A DNA stretch of 64,000 nucleotides from Nipponacmea schrenckii (taxonomy: Eukaryota > Mollusca > Gastropoda > Lottiidae), in assembly GCA_030562195.1 (NCBI GenBank), contig CM060201.1, positions 36,128,067 through 36,192,066 on the forward strand. Direction: 5' to 3'. This document shows positions 1 through 11,440 of this stretch, piece by piece. The notes under the pieces were generated by a model. That model worked only from the letters and a program-made list of their open reading frames with translations, searched no databases and was not told the DNA's origin. The number at the start of each line of letters is the position of its first letter. Position 1 is the first letter of the stretch. The translations under genes were made by a program, and so were the position numbers.

Positions 1-549
1 CATACAGGAACTTTTCATTACTTTCACATACAGGTAACGTTTCTTTACACATACAGGTAACGTTTCATTACACATACAGGTAAATGTTTCATTACACATA
101 ACAGGTAACGTTTATTAACACATACTAGGTTTTAATGTTTCATTACACATACAGGTAACGTTTCATTACACATACAGGTAACGTTTCATTACACATACAG
201 GTAACGTTTCATTACACATACAGGTAACGTTTCATTACACATACAGGTAATGTTTCATTACACATACAGGTAACGTTTCATTACACATACAGGTAACATT
301 TCATTACACATACAGGTAACATTTCAATACACATACAGGTAACTGTTCATTACACATACAGGTAACGTTTCATTACACATACAGGTAACGTTTCATTACA
401 CATACAGGTAACGTTTCATTACACATACAGGTAACGTTTCATTACACATACAGGTAACGTTTAATTACACATACAGGTAACGTTTCATTACACATACAGA
501 TAACGTATCATTACACATACAGGTAACGTTTCATTACACATACAGGTAA
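1..549. repeat. 23-bp minisatellite, about 24 copies
   Basis: A tandem array with unit close to acatacaggtaacgtttcat plus tac. Units vary by single substitutions and short indels, mostly at the left edge. It begins at or before the window edge. It lies downstream of the last visible myosin exon on the minus strand, so it is probably intronic to that gene. Confidence 0.95.
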
Positions 550-922
550 AGTTCTCAAGTAATTGAGAAGTAATAACATGTTTCAGGTTCTGTTATAATA
601 TGTCTCATATCTTACCTATAGTACTGTAAAACTGTGGAGATTCTATAACATTATTAATAAAACTAACAATCCACTCAAATAACCTGCAATCATTTTAAAA
701 ATATAGAGAATCTGTAGGATACCTTATTGGATGATAAATAATTATTCTCAAAGATGGGTATTTATCACAGATGACATTATACGTGTACATAAACTACTAT
801 AACTTCTATGGTATTTAATTGTGCAAGAACCAAAGTTAGATTATAATTCTGAGGTGATACCAAGAAAGGGAAGTGACAATCGTCATGTCTATATTTTTAA
901 AAATAATTAAAGACATAATTAC

Positions 923-1106
923 CTTGAATATAACAACATGGCTAAACAATCTCGTCTTGCTTTAGCCTCGACGATAGAAACAGGTTTTATAAAAACACTG
1001 CGACGTTTACTGGACTGGATATTCCGATATAAAAACACTTTCTCTAAATCATCACTGTATTCTATACCTAGTAGATTAGCTGCTTTATCCATCGCTGTTA
1101 GACTAA
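923..1106 (-). CDS. MYO19: Myosin exon: [15 protein letters not shown] segment
   Basis: A 184-nt exon, acceptor tatattatag and donor TTCAAG|gtaatt. It encodes [20 protein letters not shown] and later [20 protein letters not shown]. The KP.s..ea...RD.LA..lYs pattern precedes switch II in all myosins; RRDCLA is the form I associate with MYO19. Switch II lies in a later exon outside the window. Confidence 0.88.
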
Positions 1107-4100
1107 CTATAATATAGATAGTTAATTGAAATTAATGCAGTGCTTCACAATTTTCGGCGATATAGTCTTCAGAATTACTAGAAATACACAAAAATTACAT
1201 ACTAATTATGTATTGAAGTAATTCATTCTGAATTATCTCAACTAGCAATTTTTCTTCCTCTTTCTATATATTTTTTCTTTCCTAAATATCACAGCCTCTC
1301 AAAAATGACAAGTCAGCGTATTTACTTGAAACGTGGATAATTCTACACATATACTGAACATTGAATGTGAATTGTCAACACCATACATTATTAGCTAGGT
1401 TTAAAGCTGACACTAATCTATGATTGGTCAAACAAATGGCAAATCAATTCCTCAATCACTATATTAAATACTCAATATTTAGACCAAGTTATTTTGGCGG
1501 AGGTGTATGTAAAGTCTTTTTTAAATTATATTAAAAAAAAAAAAATGAGCAAGAAAATTTCTGAAAAATGTTCAAGTCAAATAACATTCCAAACTAGAAA
1601 AATAACAAACAAAAAACTAAAGGGTAAAATACAACACCAACAATTCCAAACTCTAAAAAAAAATTATTTTCTGTAAGAGAATATGAATTGTTCTACCTGA
1701 GATATCTATATATGACTTCTCAGATAATCTGGTATTATCTACAGATAAAAAATATATCAGAGTTTGGTCTGAGAGCTTAGTTCCAAAAACAGAAAAGATA
1801 ATCTGTTAATTGTGTAGTCCTATGATATAATATATATATCTAATTTTTAATCAGTCGCCACTGATTTTATTTTAATATCATGAGTCTATATTTCGATAAT
1901 TACGATCTTTCAATTCTGAAGTTTGAAATGTAAGTATGAGGAACAAAGCAATATCCTGATTTGGCACTAGAAGATGGTGCCTAATAACTAAGAGACTAAC
2001 AAGTGGAAACGTCAAGATAAAATCCAAACTTTAAAATAACTATCATCTATGGTTAATGAAAGATATCTCCCTTTAATAATAACAACAAACTCTTTATTTT
2101 ACATGGGTCAGGATTAGGTCCAATACACAAGGGCATGGTCCTGTCTAACATTCAGCCCATAGAGACAAACATAAACTCTATATTTTACATGAGTCAGAAT
2201 TAGGACCAATACACAAGGACATGGTCCTGTCTAACATTCAGTCCATAGAGACAAGCATAGACACTTTATTTTACATGGGTCAGAATTAGGTCCAATACAC
2301 AAGGGCATGGTCCTGTCTAACATTCAGTCCATAGAGACAAACATAGACTCTTTATTTTACATGGGTCAGAATTAGGTCCAATACACAAGGGCATGGTCCT
2401 GTCTAACATTCAACCCATAGAGACAAACATAGACTCTTTATTTTACATGGGTCAGAATTAGGTCCAATACACAAGGACATGGTCCTGTCTAACATTCAAC
2501 CCATAGAGACAAACATAGACTCTTTATTTTACATGGGTCAGAATTAGGTCCAATACACAAGGACATGGTCCTGTCTAACATTCAGCCCATAGAGACAAAC
2601 ATAACTCTTTATTTTACATGAGTCAGAATTAGGACCAATACACAAGGACATGGTCCTGTCTAACATTCAGTCCATAGAGACAAACATAGACTCTTTATTT
2701 TACATGAGTCAGAATTAGGTCCAATACACAAGGACATGGTCCTGTCTTACATTCAGTCTATAGAGACAAACATAGACTCTTTATTTTACATGGGTCAGAA
2801 TTAGGTCCAATACACAAGACATGGTCCTGTCTAACATTCAGCCCATAGAGACAAACATAGACTCTTTATTTTACATGGGTCAGAATTAGGTCCAATACAC
2901 AAGGACATGGTCCTGTCTCACATTCAGCCCATGGCGCAATACATTGGAAAAAAAAAAAAAAGTGAAAATACACAATACTTCAATATACAATCTTAAAACA
3001 CAAGTTCATGTGCATCAATATTGTTAATATAGCAGTACAAATCCAGCTAAAGTGCCTGTAGCCTAGCAACGAAATGAAATGAATGAAGTTTATGTCCTCC
3101 TCTTCTAGACTATTGACCCTAGAATAACTTACCTAAATTAGATGACATATCAGTACTGTCATCATCACTAGGAGTAAAGTCTAAATTACCCATGGTATAG
3201 TATACTAGTTAACAACTGAAAAATACCAAATAATTCATCATTTAACTAGTAATATTCCACAGTCTGGAATCCAGACATTTCACTGCTACTTCACACAGTT
3301 TTGAAAGATGAAAATTAGTTTTCAATGACTGTCAGTGTTTAAGAATGTTACATTAAACTTTAATAAGTTACTGTTGTTCAACTAAGAAGTGTCCCTATGT
3401 TGTATTTAAATGCTTGACACTGACACTGAAGGTTGTTGGTAGATAACAAGTTAACATATTGATTCCACAGTTGGATGCAGTAATTCACAATGCTACTTCA
3501 CACAGTGTTGGTAGATGACAAGTTAACGTTCGCTTCCAGTGGATGCTGATATCACAAACTAGGTAGTTGTTGGTAGATGACAAGTTAACGTTCGCTTCCA
3601 GTGGATGCTGATATCACAAACTAAGTAGTTGTTGGTATTTGTACTAGTAGGTAGTTGAAAAATTGACATTATTGTGATAAACAAGACTAAATACTCTATC
3701 TACAGGTCAATGATAAATATTATAACAGGATTACCTGAAAGACGTCAGTTTGTTGTGTTTGTGTTATGCCGATATCTTCCATAGCTGTAATAGTTTCTAG
3801 TAACTTCCCATGTTCACTTATAACTACAAATATATAACAAATAAAATATATACCAGCAAATAGATATTGGCAACAGTCAGCATCTTATATAGCAGCACTA
3901 ATCCCAAATCATGCATTATAATGTTTCTTTATTTGTGGGGCTATATATTAACCATGGTAAACACCCAATCTAGTAAGTTAATACATCCTTACCTGTATTG
4001 TTGTATGGTATAGTTTTAAATATCACGTCTGTTATTTCTGATTGGAGGTCAGTCAACCAGTCTGGTAGATCACTTGATTCTTTTAGTAACTACAATCATA

Positions 4101-7100
4101 AATCATTGTCTAAATATATTAACATTATTCATTACTATCTATAATACACATAAAAACTAAAATTCCTGGGCCAGTGCTTTTATATCTATGTCATGAGTAC
4201 CATTTTTAATTACTCAATGCTTTCTAGAGTGGTTATTTAACTTTTGTTTATGTGTATCTCAGATACAGAACGACCATTTTACTTTTAAATCAAATGTCTG
4301 TGTTATTTTTGCTTTTTTTTCTTGATTTCACTTAAGCAAATAATTTTTATGACATCACTATTGCAAATGTCTTGAAATAACATTACCACCATTTGTTACA
4401 CCATAAAATACTTTGTCTTTTTAGAACAAAGTCTATATTTCAAACAATCATGATAAACTACGGTTTGTTCAATAGAGAAATGGAACATGGAAATGAAACG
4501 AAAGTTACATCCAACTCTTCAAAGGAACAGGACAGCATAAGCCTACTATTTTGTGTTTTCCAACTGTCCAGGGATCTTTAACATGCACAGCCTGTAGCAC
4601 ACAGGGCTTTTGATTATCGCCACATCTGAATGACTAGACGCTTTTTCATGTTTGCCCTTTTGACCTGCATAACTGACAGGGGAAACTAGGTTGAAAATCG
4701 GAAAGTTCATACTTTGCCATGATGGAACCCTGGACTTAGATAAATAGAAGAGTATTACCTGATAAAAAATATGAAAATTACATTCTCCAGTATTTTGATG
4801 AACTATTCTAGTTTTTTCTAGTAAATAAGTTTGTATAGAACCACCCTGAACAACTCCACCCCTGTTAAACTGAAGTTGTATAAATTTACCGAACCTCGAA
4901 CTGTTGGAATTTCTGGGGGTAGCAGCATTACCTGTAATCAGAGAGAATATTTGTATATTAATTCTCAGAAGAATAAGTTTCTCGTGAAATAATTCTCCCA
5001 TGACCACCATATTATCTTTTGAACTTAAATACCCTGTTATTCATCTATGAAGATTAAAAATTTTTTTTTTACTTTACTTGATGATAATGCTTGTCATTTC
5101 TTTCATACATAATTGTAATTTGAACATTCTAAATTCAAACCCGTAACTTTGCCATAAACCCTGACTTAGGAATTGAGCAGTATTACCTGATAGAAAGAAT
5201 ATTTGTATATTACATTCTCCAGATTTTAGAATATTTAGTTTTCTAGTAAATAAGTTTGCTATGACCACCATTGTAACAACTATACACCTGTTACATCTGA
5301 ATTGTATAAATTATAAACCTCAACTTGTTTTAACTTTACTTAGCATGATTATGCCTGTACATCAGATAAATATTTGTATATTACATTCTCACTAATATTT
5401 CAACGTAAATAATCTACCATGAAGCCTACTCAGTATAATTATTATTTTAATCTCTCATTAACTTCCCTGTTACTTCTTATCACTGACAGATTAAATTGAA
5501 ATTTTTTTTAACTTTACTAGATGTTATGCCTGTCATTTCATCAATACTATAATAACTGATTGATCAGTCCTAACTCTAGTATAATATTATTATAACATCT
5601 CTCACCTTACCAGCTCCACTTTCACCACTAACTATAATACACTGATTGATCAGTCCTAACTCTAGTATAATATTATTATAACATCTCTCACCTTACCAGC
5701 TCCACTTTCACCACTAACTATAATAACTGATTGATCAGTCCTAACTCTAGTATAATATTATTATACTCCTCACCTTACCAGTCTCCACTTTCACCACTAA
5801 CTATAATACACTGATTGATCAGTCCTAACTCTAGTATAATATTATTATAACATCTCTCACCTTACCAGCTCCACTTTCACCACTAACTATAATACACTGA
5901 TTGATCAGTCCTAACTCTAGTATAATATTATTATAACACCCTCACCTTACCAGCTCCACTTTCACCACTAACTATAATACACTGATTGATCAGTCCTAAC
6001 TCTAGTATAATATTATTATAACATCTCTCACCTTACCAGCTCCACTTTCACCACTAACTATAATATACTGATTGATCAGTCCTAACTCTAGTATAATATT
6101 ATTATAACATCTCTCACCTTACCAGCTCCACTTTCACCACTAACTATAATACACTGATTGATCAGTCCTAACTCTAGTATAATATTATTATAACATCTCT
6201 CACTGATTTGATATATATGAGGCTGGTTGCCCTGGAAGTAAATGAGGAGGTATGCAAAAAAATGTAACATTCAGATTCAGATGTTTGCACGTTGTTTTTT
6301 ACAACATGAATAAAAAGCATTTAGATAATTAGAATCTTCATGCTGTTTGTTTCAATGAATAAATTAGTGGGTTCTAATTTTGGTCAGTAAGTGAAAGTTT
6401 GGTTATTTTCAGAAGTACCTGATAACACAGGATATTAAGGGTGTCACGTTTGTAACAATTTTTATTAATACTTAAACGGATGCAATGGTTGTGAAACGAA
6501 GAATTGAATGAAGTCCCCTAGCTTGACTATTCTGCCTGGGTGGAGATTGAAACTGATATATATCTAATATATATATATCAGATTTACTATCCAATAACTA
6601 ATAAATTAGTCATAATCTAACAAATTTCAAGAAAAAAATTCTGGAATGTTATAACCAAGATAGAATGGAAACACACTATTGCTTATCTAGACGACTATTA
6701 ATCCATTGACATCTAACCAGGCGAGTATGCAAGTTTGTTTTTCTTTATTATAGACCAATAGCTTTTTTGTGGAATGAATATTATTATAATTTAATGTGGC
6801 AAAGGTATCTTCTATAACTTTAAAATGAAACAATCTCAGAGAACCATTCACTGAGAACAAGTAGTTAATCATGCATCAAAGATGTGTTTTGATAAGCGAG
6901 TCTTTAGAAAAAGGAGGGAGGAACAATAAACAACAGAAAAAACGTTTCCATACAAGTTGTAATCTACTGATTTTGTCGGGTTTCTACCGATTTTGCTTCT
7001 TATCTCTCGACCTACCCAAATCTACCTTTTTTTGTCATTAACGTAACCATACTTTTCATGAGAACTAATGTGTATTTTAATTGCCAGTAACACTTGTTAA

Positions 7101-10100
7101 ACTCATCTCGTAAGAATATTATCATTGCCTGAGTAATTAATTGCCCAAGATGATAAATTAATTCATTTTCACCGGTTCATGTGTTTTTATAACACTCTAC
7201 ATTTGCTTTCTGATAAACGCCCTGTTCCACTTGTTTTGACCTAGATCTGCCATTAAATATTTAACAGGTAACAAAACATTGAAAGTTATTTAACAAAACG
7301 GTATCATTTCAACGGTTATTGTGACAACCTTACAAGCAAAATCAATGTCAAGAAGTTTAACCAAGTATCAGCTGGTATTCAAAATCCCCATTATTCAAGT
7401 CAAACAAGCTGTAAATAGGTACTGATAACCCTGGAAAGATCAATGCCAAGCACCAGCTGGTAGAGAGGATCCCCATTCTCAGTTGATATCCTAGTGATAA
7501 CAGGTTGTATCTGAATTTCCCTACCTCAGGTACTGTATGATATGTCTCTATTTGCTGGTCTGTATATAAATAGTCTACAGGTGTAAAAGGATTTAAAGCT
7601 ATAATAGTTGAACCAGTAGATGTATAGAATAAATTGTTGTTATATCGTCTATTTAAACAACAGAGCACTGAAATATAGAAACAGAGTGATTGAAAATAAC
7701 AAGATATTTGGACACAATTATATGTATAACAAATACTTTACTTGAATAACTTGTGACGGTTCTATGAGTGTACTCTGATCTTTATCCAACGATAATGAAG
7801 GGTGTACCCTTGTTGAAATGAAATGAATGAGTTGAAATATGTCCTACTCTTCTAAACCTTTACCATCGTCGAAACATCACAAGTTATTTTAATAAAGTAA
7901 TTGTTATTCATATAACCACAAATAGAAAATCTGTAAATGAAATGAAAACATTATATAGGTTATAAGCAGTGTTTGCAATAGTGACGTTATAACAAGCTTT
8001 GTTTCAGTGAAAATTCAGAACCACCGAAGTCTGAATGAAAACTGGAATGGTGCACAGTAAATACAGACTAGTATTCTACGTTACCTGTTGCCTCGTTTAA
8101 CGGTGTAAGACTGGTTAATGTTTCTATCTGACCAACATTAGACTCGGATCTCAATAATATCTCCTCTCTTTTACATTTTACTATCTGGAATGGAATACAC
8201 AGGATCTAATAGGTCTAATATAAATTTGACTCCAATTTCAGTTAAGGTATTTTGATATACATGGACTAATTTTTAACCAATTAACCCATTATGTAAGACT
8301 ATAACTAGTAAAAGATTTGACTGAAAAAATAACTCATTACTTCTCTTAGGGATTTTCAATCACTATATGTGTGTATAGACTATATTGTATAATATAAGTA
8401 TATAATACCTGTTTATTAGAGGACAGTATCAGTATGACTCTATCACCCTCTATAGACTATATTGTATAATATAAGTATATAATACCTGTTTATTAGAGGA
8501 CAGTATCAGTGTGACTCTATCACCCTCTATAGACTATATTGTATAATATAAGTATATAATACCTGTTTATTAGAGGACAGTATCAGTGTGACTCTATCAC
8601 CCTCTATAGACTATATTGTATAATATAAGTATATAATACCTGTTTATTAGAGGACAGTATCAGTATGACTCTATCACCCTCTATAGACTGTATTGTATAA
8701 TATAAGTATATAATACCTGTTTATTAGAGGACAGTATCAGTGTGACTCTATCACCCTCTATAGACTATATTGTATAATATAAGTATATAATACCTGTTTA
8801 TTAGAGGACAGTATCAGTGTGACTCTATCACCCTCTATAGACTGTATTGTATAATATAAGTATATGATACCTGTTTATTAGAGGACAGTATCAAAGGGGA
8901 CTCTATCACCCTCTATAGACTGTATTGTATAATATAAGTATATAATACCTGTTTATTAGAGGACAGTATCAGTGTGACTCTATCACCCTCTATAGACTGT
9001 ATTGTATAATATAAGTATATAATACCTGTTTATTAGAGGACAGTATCAGTGTGACTCTATCACCCTCTATAGACTGTATTGTATAATATAAGTATATAAT
9101 ACCTGTTTATTAGAGGACAGTATCAGTGTGACTCTATCACCCTCTATAGACTGTATTGTATAATATAAGTATATGATACCTGTTTATTAGAGGACAGTAT
9201 CAGTGTGACTCTATCACCCTCTATAGACTGTATTGTATAATATAAGTATATGATACCTGTTTATTAGAGGACAGTATCAGTGTGACTCTATCACCCTCTA
9301 TAGACTGTATTGTATAATATAAGTATATAATACCTGTTTATTAGAGGACAGTATCAGTGTGACTCTATCACCCTCTATAGACTGTATTGTATAATATAAG
9401 TATATGATACCTGTTTATTAGAGGACAGTATCAGTGTGACTCTATCACCCTCTATAGACTATATTGTATAATATAAGTATATATACCTGTTTATTAGAGG
9501 ACAGTATCAGTGTGACTCTATCACCCTCTATAGACTGTATTGTATAATATAAGTATATAATACCTGTTTATTAGAGGACAGTATCAGTGTGACTCTATCA
9601 CCCTCTATAGACTGTATTGTATAATATAAGTATATAATACCTGTTTATTAGAGGACAGTATCAGTGTGACTCTATCACCCTCTATAGACTGTATTGTATA
9701 ATATAAGTATATAATACCTGTTTATTAGAGGACAGTATCAGTGTGACTCTATCACCCTCTATAGACTGTATTGTAGCTGGAACCCAAACCTCCTTCTTAT
9801 CATGACAATATACAGCCTGAGTCTGAAAAGTAACAGATAGTTATAATAATAATAATCTATGAATGTTTATGGAACAGAAAATGTTCTTCTAAAATATTCA
9901 AGATGTTATTTCTTTCAGGATATTCACATTGAATCATGACTATTCAACGTCAAATTTTTTTAATGCTCACGCAATTTGAGATGGCGACTAAGTGATCGAA
10001 ATTCTTGAAAAAAACTTTGACGCAATCACAGGCGTCACATGAGTGGTGTGAGGGGATAATGATGGTATGACTGAACTATAAAAATGTCCATCTTTCCAAA

Positions 10101-10374
10101 TAAATCGAGGTTTGGTTGATTCGAGGTATGTAAATACGTTTAAAACCTCCGCACCTGCAGAGGTGTGGAAATCCCAAGTTTTTGGTGCCTAGTTTTTCTG
10201 ACTCTCCCCCAGCCATATCTGTCCAAATAGCTATCAGAGGCTGGGATAGAGTCAGTAAGTAACAAGACTGATTTATACCTGGCTATAGACTTCTTCACTA
10301 GACTTGGGCAAATTATCACCACAGTTGGCTACAGATTGTTGACCATTCTTTATTTTCCTCTTGGGTGTTTTATC
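923..10374 (-). CDS. MYO19: Unconventional myosin, class XIX-like (partial gene, 8 visible exons)
   Basis: Actin-based motor; class XIX myosins act on the mitochondrial outer membrane in vertebrates (family knowledge). Spliced exons in reading order: 10374-10279, 9822-9718, 8184-8085, 7667-7525, 6231-6123, [one exon not found], 4931-4759, 4089-3993, 3823-3735, 3215-3133, 1106-923. Junction phases agree except at the missing exon and at a two-base deletion in 3215-3133. Visible motor landmarks are ALNPF, the P-loop GESGAGK, switch [42 protein letters not shown] and [11 protein letters not shown]. The ALNPF.P spacing, the short loop to the P-loop and RRDCLA favour MYO19 over conventional or class I/V myosins. 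The start codon exon is not identified; switch II, neck and tail lie left of the window. Subfamily assignment is by eye. Confidence 0.85.
2080..2935. repeat. 86-bp minisatellite, about 10 copies
   Basis: Units contain tctttattttacatgggtca, then ggacatggtcctgtctaaca. It lies in a myosin intron between exons 3133 and 1106. An internal short palindrome (ggacatggtcc) recurs in each unit. No coding potential seen. Confidence 0.95.
3133..3215 (-). CDS. MYO19: Myosin exon with a 2-nt deletion (ILYH-GNLDF)
   Basis: An 83-nt exon, acceptor tttttcag and donor TTTAG|gtaagt. It reads LLTSILYH in the frame entered from upstream and [19 protein letters not shown] in the frame needed downstream. The myosin consensus is ILHLGN, so one leucine codon has lost two bases at CATGGGTAAT. 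Entry phase 0 and exit phase 1 would need 85 nt, which confirms a two-base loss. It is either a sequencing/assembly indel or an inactivating mutation. Confidence 0.75.
3735..3823 (-). CDS. MYO19: Myosin exon: [11 protein letters not shown] segment
   Basis: An 89-nt exon, acceptor atttgtag and donor TTTCAG|gtaatc. It encodes [20 protein letters not shown] followed by [10 protein letters not shown], the 'f..t..AM..iGi...e...if' block of myosin motors. Confidence 0.8.
3993..4089 (-). CDS. MYO19: Myosin exon: upper-domain insert after FHIFYQ
   Basis: A 97-nt exon, acceptor gattgtag and donor ACAG|gtaagg. It encodes [18 protein letters not shown], then [11 protein letters not shown], and follows HIFYQ in phase 0. 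The sequence is divergent, as this segment usually is, but splice sites, phase and position agree. Confidence 0.75.
4560..4740 (-). mobile_element. SINE fragment
   Basis: On the minus strand it contains the same core as the SINEs at 27500 and 37730 (catctgaatgactagacgc and tccagggatctttaacatgc on the plus strand). It lies in a myosin intron; the 154-residue open frame across it is the switch I exon running into the SINE. Confidence 0.7.
4759..4931 (-). CDS. MYO19: Myosin exon: switch I and actin-core segment
   Basis: A 173-nt exon with acceptor tgattacag and donor TATCAG|gtaata, entering in phase 1. It encodes [20 protein letters not shown], then [13 protein letters not shown] and [10 protein letters not shown]. 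The NSNSSRFGK block is myosin switch I, which contacts nucleotide gamma-phosphate; NFHIFYQ is the following conserved helix. This is the best conserved exon of the gene in the window. Confidence 0.92.
4932..5559 (-). other. Corrupted mosaic of flanking myosin exons; one expected exon missing
   Basis: This stretch should hold the exon from the lysine-threonine of the P-loop to the glycine before NAATP (about 40-60 residues in myosins). I find none intact. Instead there are degenerate copies of the switch I exon (about 5195-5340, minus strand, with TGGAGAATGTAAT and ACTTATTTACTAG conserved), of the P-loop exon end (about 5440-5570), and three decayed copies of a sequence ending in ctagtaaag on the minus strand. 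It looks like collapsed or badly polished repeat consensus, or a real decayed duplication. Confidence 0.65.
5560..6200 (-). repeat. 86-bp tandem array made of the myosin P-loop exon and its splice donor
   Basis: About seven units with period about 86 bp. Each carries, on the minus strand, the codons for [24 protein letters not shown] followed by gtgagag, after which the next unit begins inside the exon (GTGAGAGATG is both intron start and exon sequence). Since 86 is not divisible by three, units do not read through. The leftmost unit is truncated before the P-loop. Confidence 0.95.
6123..6231 (-). CDS. MYO19: Myosin exon: ATP-binding P-loop (GESGAGK)
   Basis: A 109-nt exon with acceptor acttccag; the donor is GCTG|gtaagg or two codons later AAG|gtgaga. 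It encodes [16 protein letters not shown], then [14 protein letters not shown](K). GESGAGK is the myosin Walker A motif. Most of the exon and its donor are repeated in tandem to the left (5560-6122). Reading straight through the first copy meets a stop soon after [10 protein letters not shown], so the extra copies must be spliced out or the gene is broken. Confidence 0.85.
7375..7510 (-). mobile_element. SINE fragment (second family)
   Basis: It shares gtaaataggtactgataa, gatcaatgccaag and caccagctggtagagaggat with the SINE at 29845-30160. It lies directly downstream of the myosin exon 7667-7525. Orientation is uncertain because only the body is present; the shared sequence reads on the plus strand as in the full copy. 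Confidence 0.55.
7525..7667 (-). CDS. MYO19: Myosin exon: head start (RYNNN..YT..G..IIALNPF)
   Basis: A 143-nt exon with acceptor atatttcag and donor CCTGAG|gtaggg. It encodes [16 protein letters not shown], then [19 protein letters not shown] and HTVPE. The 'RY..n.iYT..G..liAlNPF' block is diagnostic of myosin heads. The open frame running past the donor to 7357 is intronic and enters a SINE fragment. Confidence 0.9.
8085..8184 (-). CDS. MYO19: Myosin exon: entry to the motor domain
   Basis: A 100-nt exon, acceptor ttccag and donor ACAG|gtaacg, leaving phase 1. It encodes [16 protein letters not shown] and then a segment ending [11 protein letters not shown], the usual 'L..L..lne..vl..L..Ry' lead-in to a myosin head. 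It joins in frame to the next exon (VLCCLNRRY). Confidence 0.75.
8375..9772 (-). repeat. 77-bp tandem array made of a myosin exon end and its splice donor
   Basis: About 18 units. On the minus strand each contains the last 48 nt of exon 9822-9718 (codons [16 protein letters not shown]), the donor CAG|gtatta and about 29 bp of intron ending in acaatacag, which also resembles an acceptor just before the codons. Each unit could therefore behave as a 16-codon in-frame mini-exon. Units are nearly identical (act/actg and tataat/tatgat variants). Confidence 0.95.
9718..9822 (-). CDS. MYO19: Myosin exon: SH3-like strands ([13 protein letters not shown])
   Basis: A 105-nt, 35-codon, phase-0 exon (acceptor cttttcag, donor CAG|gtatta). 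It contains [19 protein letters not shown], which resembles the N-terminal SH3-like barrel found before many myosin motors ('vWvp...g.v...'). As I recall, human MYO19 lacks such a barrel, so this is either a lineage difference or an ancestral state. The last 48 nt of the exon plus the donor are repeated downstream in the adjacent 77-bp array, so which donor is used cannot be told from sequence. Confidence 0.7.
10180..10262. mobile_element. Partial copy of a MITE-like inverted-repeat element
   Basis: It contains gactctcccccagccatatc followed by a sequence matching the reverse complement of 12853-12930 (tagctatcagaggctggga). It abuts the myosin exon at 10279. See the fuller copy at 12853-13052. 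Confidence 0.6.
10279..10374 (-). CDS. MYO19: Myosin exon: charged N-terminal extension
   Basis: A 96-nt open exon with acceptor ctctttcag and donor CAG|gtataa, in phase 0 at both ends. It encodes 32 mostly polar and basic residues starting [13 protein letters not shown] and joins in frame to the SH3-like exon at 9822. It is the most upstream exon I can support; the initiator exon must lie between here and about 12.6 kb. Confidence 0.6.
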
Positions 10375-10507
10375 CTGAAAGAGTATTGTCATGTAGACAA
10401 ATAAACCAATCTAATGATAAGGACTAAGGACAAAAATTTCTTTATATTGTCCAAGCCTATACGGTATAATAAGTGTTTACCAATGTGTTACCTGTTTAAC
10501 ACTGAAG

Positions 10508-11440
10508 AGTGAGTGTTATCTCTTATAACACCTAATACTGGTGAGCTAGGCCAGTGCTTCTATAGGAGATTATCTCTTATAACACCTAATACTTGTGACC
10601 TAGACTAGTGCTTCTATAGGAGAGTATCTCTTATAACACCTAATACTTGTGACCTAGGTCAGTGATCTTGAGGAGAGTATCTATTATAACACCTAATACT
10701 TGTGACCTAGGTCAGTGATCTAGAGGAGAGTATCTCTTATAACACCTAATACTTGTGACCTAGGTCAGTGATCTTGAGGAGAGTATCTCTTATAACACCT
10801 AATACTTGTGACCTAGGTCAGTGATCTTGAGGAGAGTATCTCTTATAACACCTAATACTTGTGACCTAGGTCAGTGATCTATGAGGAGAATATCTCTTAT
10901 AACACATAATACTTGTGACCTAGGTCAGTGATCTAGAGGAGAGTATCTCTTATAACACCTAATACTTGTGACCTAGGTCAGTGATCTTGAGGAGAGTATC
11001 TCTTATAACACCTAATACTTGTGACCTAGGCCAGTGTTTCTATAGGAAAATATCTCTTATAACACATAATACTTGTGACCTAGGTCAGTGATCTAGAGGA
11101 GAGTATCTCTTATAACACCTAATACTTGTGACCTAGGTCAGTGATCTTGAGGAGAGTATCTCTTATAACACCTAATACTTGTGACCTAGGCCAGTGTATC
11201 TATAGGAAAATATCTCTTATAACACCTAATACTTGTGACCTAGGTCAGTGATCTTGAGGAGAGTATCTCTTATAACACCTAATACTTGTGACCTAGGTCA
11301 GTGATCTTGAGGAGAGTATCTCTTATAACACCTAATACTGGTGACCTAGGCCAGTGTTTCTATAGGAAAATATCTCTTATAACACCTAATACTTGTGACC
11401 TAGGTCAGTGATCTTGAGGAGAGTATCTATTATAACACCT
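10508..11440. repeat. 53-bp minisatellite, about 17 copies
   Basis: Units contain tctcttataacacctaatac, then gtgacctaggtcagtgatct. Two unit subtypes alternate (ending 'tcttgagg' or 'ttctatagg'). Present upstream of the first supported myosin exon, either in its first intron or in the shared 5' region. Confidence 0.95.
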
